From positions 53,051 to 117,050 of the forward strand of contig JAWPHD010008293.1 of the NCBI GenBank assembly GCA_037043455.1: a stretch of 64,000 bases of DNA, written 5' to 3'. Positions 61,601 through 64,000 of this stretch are shown here, piece after piece. This stretch comes from Cyrtodaria siliqua (lineage: Eukaryota > Mollusca > Bivalvia > Adapedonta > Hiatellidae). The notes under the pieces are model-generated. The model did no database searches. It saw only the letters and a program-made list of their open reading frames with translations, and had not been told where the DNA came from. A program made the translations under genes and the position numbers. Position 1 is the stretch's first letter. Each line of letters opens with the position of its first letter.

Positions 61601-64000
61601 CAATAAGGCTCAATACAAACTGCCACAACTAGATAAGGCACAATAGATACTGCCACAAAACAATGAGGCACAATACATACTTCCACAACACAATAACGCA
61701 CAATACATACTGCCACAACACAATAAGCAAAATACATACTGCCACAACACAATAAGGCAAAATACATACCGCCACAAAACAATAAAGCACAATACATACT
61801 TCCACAACACAATAAGGCAAAATACATACCGCCACAAAACAATAAGGCACAATACATACTGCCACAACACAATAAGGCAAAATACATACCGCCACAAAAC
61901 AATAAAGCACAATACATACTTCCACAACACAATAAGGCACAATACATACAGCCACAACGCAATAACGCATAATACATACTGCCACAACACAATAAGGCAC
62001 AATACATACTTCCACAACACAATAACGCACAATACATACCGCCACAACACAATAAGCACAATACATACTGCCACAACACAATAACGCACTATACATACCG
62101 CCACAACACAATAACGCACAATACATACTGCCACGACCGCCACAACACAATAACGCACTATACATACTGCCACAACACAATAAGGCACAATACATACTGC
62201 CACAACACAATAACGCACAATACATACCGCCAAAACACAACAACGCACTATACATACTGCCACAACACAATAAGCACAATACATACTGCCACAACACAAT
62301 AACGCACAATACATACCGCCAAAACACAACAACGCACTATACATACTGCCACAACACAATACGCACTATACATACTGCCACAACACAATAAGGCAATATA
62401 CTTACTGCCACAACACAATAAGGCACAATACATACTGCCACAACACAATAACGCACAATACATACCGCCAAAACACAACAACGCACTATACATACTGCCA
62501 CAACACAATACGCACTATACATACTGCCACAACACAATAAGGCAATATACTTACTGCCACAACACAATAACGCACTATACAAACCGCCACAACACAATAA
62601 GGCACTATACATACCGCCACAACACAATAACGCACAATACATACTGCCACAACACAATAAGGCACTATACATACTGCCGCAACACAATAAGGCACTATAC
62701 ATACCGCCACAACACAATAACGCACAATACATACTGCCACAACACAATAAGGCACTATACATACTGCCGCAACACAATAAGGCACTATACATACCGCCAC
62801 AACACAATAACGCACAATACATACTGCCACAACACAATAAGGCACTATACATACTGCCGCAACACAATAAGGCACTATACATACCGCCACAACACAAAAA
62901 CGCACAATACATACTGCCGCAACACAATAAGGCACTATACATACCGCCACAACACAAAAACGCACTATACATACTGCCACAATAAGGCACTATACATATC
63001 GCCACAACAAAATAACGCACAATACATACTGCCAAAACACAATAAGGCACTATACATACCGCCACAACACAATAAGGCACTATACATACCGCCACAACAC
63101 AATAACGCACTATACATACTGCCACAACATAATAACGCACCATACATACTGCCATAACACAATAACGCACTATACATACTGCCACAACACAATAACGCAC
63201 AATACATACTGCCACAACACAATAACGGACTATATATACCGCCACAACACAATAACGCACAGTACATACTGCCACAACACAATAACGCACAATATATACC
63301 GCCACAACACAATAACGCACTATACATACCGCCACAACACAATAAGGCACAATACATACCGCCACAACACAATAAGGCAAAATACATACCGCCACAACAC
63401 AATAAGGCAAAATACATACTGCCACAACACAATAAGGCACAATACATACTGCCACAACACAATAAGGCACAATACATACTGCCACAACACTATAAGGCAC
63501 AATACATACTGCCACAACACAATAAGGAAAAATACATACTGCCACAACACAATAAGGCACCATACGCACAATACATACCACCACAACACAATAAGGCAAA
63601 ATACATACTGCCACAACCCAATAAGGTACTCTACATACTACCACAACACAATAAGGCACAATACAAACTTCCACAACACGATAAGGCACAATACATACTA
63701 CCACAACACAATAAGGCACAATACATACTGCCACAACACAATAAGGCACAATACATACCGCCACAACACAATAAGGCACTATACATACTGCCACAACACA
63801 ATAAGGCACTATACATACTGCCACAACACAATAAGGCACAATACATACTGCCACAAAACAATAAGGCACAATACATACTGCCACAACACAATAAGGCACA
63901 ATACATACTGCTACAACGCAATTACGCACAATACATACTGCCACAACACAATAAGGCACAATACACACTGCCACAACACAATAAGGCACTATACATACCG
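52625..64000. repeat. 30-bp satellite array, over 11 kb, running off the window
   Basis: The unit is 'catactgccacaacacaata' 'acgcacaata' (30 bases), with common variants aggcac/acgcac, caata/ctata/aaata, and ctgcc/ccgcc. About 365 units are present from 52983 to the edge. A few degenerate units lie at 52625-52718, before a MITE at 52719-52979. Length variants (29-base 'aataagcacaa' units; units extended by 'cgaccgccac') mark higher-order copies: the block at 56435-56788 recurs at 59049-59402 and 61133-61486. Because 30 is a multiple of 3 and the unit has a stop in only one of six frames, very long open frames arise (up to 776 codons on the minus strand, decapeptides such as CALLCCGSMY). These are not considered genes. 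Confidence 0.93.
52719..52979. mobile_element. MITE copy inside the satellite's edge
   Basis: The hairpin 'gagtatggtttcaactcatt' 'ggttaatt' / 'aattaaccaacgagatgaaa' 'ccatactc' (52719-52830) is followed by 'atgtccatttcagctcactg', 'ttattttcaattaaacgaat' and 'gagaattttcagtgac'. The order matches the right half of the foldback at 3683-4119. Satellite units lie on both sides. Confidence 0.7.

Noticed and set aside
52838..63989. Very long minus-strand open frames (up to 776 codons), cysteine-rich decapeptide repeats
   Set aside because: They follow from a 30-base unit without stops in most frames. Overlapping frames are open at once on both strands, there is no start context or splice signal, and frame changes fall at unit-length variants.
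52983..64000. CRISPR-like array
   Set aside because: Units are contiguous, with no unique spacers, and the host is eukaryotic.

Overview
The window looks like nuclear DNA of a bivalve mollusc. The evidence is AT-rich sequence, spliced genes with GT-AG introns, no operons, and dense dispersed repeats of a type I remember from clam and mussel genomes: arrays of about 160 bp built around 'caagggccataactc', elements that open with 'aagaggccc...gggcctg' and close with 'gacggacgacggacg', and arrays of about 150 bp rich in 'ggccccgccccggggg'. The species cannot be named from this sequence.

Three genes can be supported. (1) 5.2-6.7 kb, plus strand: a one-exon Mab-21/cGAS-like nucleotidyltransferase with all three catalytic acidic residues, split by a single-base frameshift. 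(2) About 28.57 down to 15.75 kb, minus strand: an APOOL/MIC27-like subunit of the mitochondrial MICOS complex. I joined it by hand from six exons whose splice sites and phases all agree; its last exon or exons were not found. (3) 52.44 to 45.48 kb, minus strand: a core-1 beta-1,3-galactosyltransferase (C1GALT1, GT31 family). It has a large catalytic exon and a last exon in matching phase; the exon for the membrane anchor is not in the readable part of the window. The three genes show no common pathway.

Layout. 1-5 kb: degenerate tandem and foldback repeats. 5.2-6.7 kb: the Mab-21-like gene. 7-15 kb: foldback elements, a bivalve-type tandem array (9.1-10.9 kb) and a 1.1-kb inverted-repeat transposon. 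15.7-28.6 kb: the APOOL-like gene. Its introns hold nested DNA transposons (16.0-18.5 kb, including a piggyBac transposase fragment), adjacent MITEs, a large inverted repeat, a 143-bp array, a 25-bp minisatellite, another 160-bp array and a 5'-truncated LINE with a perfect 261-bp tandem duplication. 29.5-30.2 and 40.2-41.8 kb: one tandem family in opposite orientations. 30.8-31.3 kb: low-complexity sequence. 37.7-40.2 kb: a decayed LINE. 45.5-52.4 kb: the C1GALT1-like gene with decayed copies of its last exon. 52.6-64.0 kb: a 30-bp satellite of roughly 365 units that runs off the window edge.

The most striking pattern is repeated duplication of exon-intron junctions. In the APOOL-like gene the 1.5-kb intron at 22584-24107 is built almost wholly of tandem copies of its own splice sites: about 45 copies of the 5' splice site, then about five of the 3' splice site. 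Other junctions of the same gene, and the last exon of the C1GALT1-like gene, also have decayed duplicates nearby.
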